Source: Amblyomma americanum (Eukaryota > Arthropoda > Arachnida > Ixodida > Ixodidae). Taken from it: a stretch of DNA of 64,000 nucleotides. Position 1 is the stretch's first letter. Each line of letters opens with the position of its first letter. The position numbers and the translations under genes were made by a program. Shown piece after piece: positions 63,440-64,000 of the stretch. The DNA lies in NCBI RefSeq assembly GCF_052857255.1, contig NC_135500.1, forward strand, positions 160,736,689 through 160,800,688, in the 5' to 3' direction. Under the pieces are notes generated by a model. The model worked only from the letters and a program-made list of their open reading frames with translations. It searched no databases and was not told the DNA's origin.

Positions 63440-63882
63440 CTAAAGAGGTCGGCCTGAAAGATTAATAATGGTCGTGTTGCCCTCCACTCGAGAAGGAGAG
63501 GAGGAGAAGGAAGAGGGTCGTGATGGGTGATGGTGTGGTGAAAAGAGAGATGAAATCATGCGCACGCACTTTTGGTGCCATCGCAGCCGCGAGTCGAGTC
63601 CCGTGTCACTCAGAAAAAAAAAAACGTGAAAACGCCCGCATTGCCGGGGCCGCTTGATAACTCTGCGGGCGAGCGCCCAGCAATAAGTCTTCCGAGAGTG
63701 GCCTGGTGGTCCAAACGCTTCAAGAAAGCAGACAACGTTACATGCTCTACAGTCACGGCCATGCCACAAGTGGAACAGTCCGGGCTGTCCGCTCGTCTAA
63801 TAAAATGTATTACTTTCGCGTGAAAGCGACGTCTAAACACTCCATGCATGAGGCATAGATGACGCCGCGGAATTACATGCAT
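63440..63882 (-). mobile_element. RNase-H-type LINE, C-terminal end and 3' UTR
   Basis: The minus-strand frame 63882-63610 encodes D-S-P-D-C-S-T-C-G followed by V-E-H-V. This is the CX2C...H zinc motif found at the extreme C-terminus of RNase-H-bearing LINEs (typically C-x2-C-G, then x-E-H). An A/T run and a GA-rich 3' region follow (on plus 63485-63520). Catalytic domains would lie beyond 63882 or are lost. Confidence 0.5.
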
Positions 63883-64000
63883 TACCTAAAATTTCACACC
63901 CGGATTTAGTCATTTCAGGCGAGTGGAAGGAAGAGATCAAAAACCTGAAGTTATGAAGCACCAAGCATAGCGTAGGCTTTTTATGTCCAATTAATATTGC

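Overview
The window looks like euchelicerate DNA, most probably from a hard tick. There are no bacterial-style operons. Instead there are isolated host exons with GT/AG splice sites in a sea of transposable elements. Several short repeats have the tRNA-like head, the internal block around 'gtgcgatgtcagtgcacgtt' and the CCAAACCAAACC tail that I associate with Ruka-type tick SINEs. The organism call rests on that recognition and on no database search.

Host genes. Two exons are well supported. One (8182-8589, +) encodes the first immunoglobulin domain of a canonical Dscam-type adhesion protein. The other (16134-16284, -) encodes the nucleophile-elbow segment (G-M-S-Q-G) of an acid lipase (gastric/lysosomal type). 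They lie on opposite strands about 7.5 kb apart, so either one gene sits in an intron of the other or two large-intron genes interdigitate. Two more short exon-like segments (11942-12062 and 46291-46404, both -) have splice-like edges but no recognised product.

Layout. 1-8 kb: unassigned DNA, a decayed CR1/L2-like LINE (1.6-3.6 kb) carrying a SINE with target duplication, and a worn SINE. 8-14 kb: the Dscam exon, a second SINE family, a cluster of AGATGGCGCT motifs (CTCF-like), poly-G tracts and a fold-back repeat. 14-18.4 kb: two nearly identical inverted copies of the 3' part of a Penelope-like element (GIY-YIG domain), with the lipase exon in the spacer between them. 18-33 kb: SINEs, a second fold-back repeat, a TA microsatellite and one LINE 3' end; the rest is unassigned. 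33.2-44.2 kb: a decayed RNase-H-bearing I-type LINE, split inside its RNase H region by about 6.8 kb of (AAT)n tracts and two copies of a Jockey/CR1-type LINE. One copy has an essentially intact endonuclease plus reverse transcriptase frame; the other carries a 238-bp TA-flanked MITE. 47.5-53 kb: a complete Ty3/Gypsy LTR retrotransposon with identical 167-bp LTRs and intact gag and pol, inserted in a TA microsatellite. 53-64 kb: two SINEs, a 3 x 118-bp tandem repeat, and the C-terminal end of another RNase-H-type LINE.

Most coding sequence here belongs to mobile elements. Long stretches have no feature I can support and are listed as such. No tRNA gene, rRNA gene, CRISPR array or bacterial defence system was seen.
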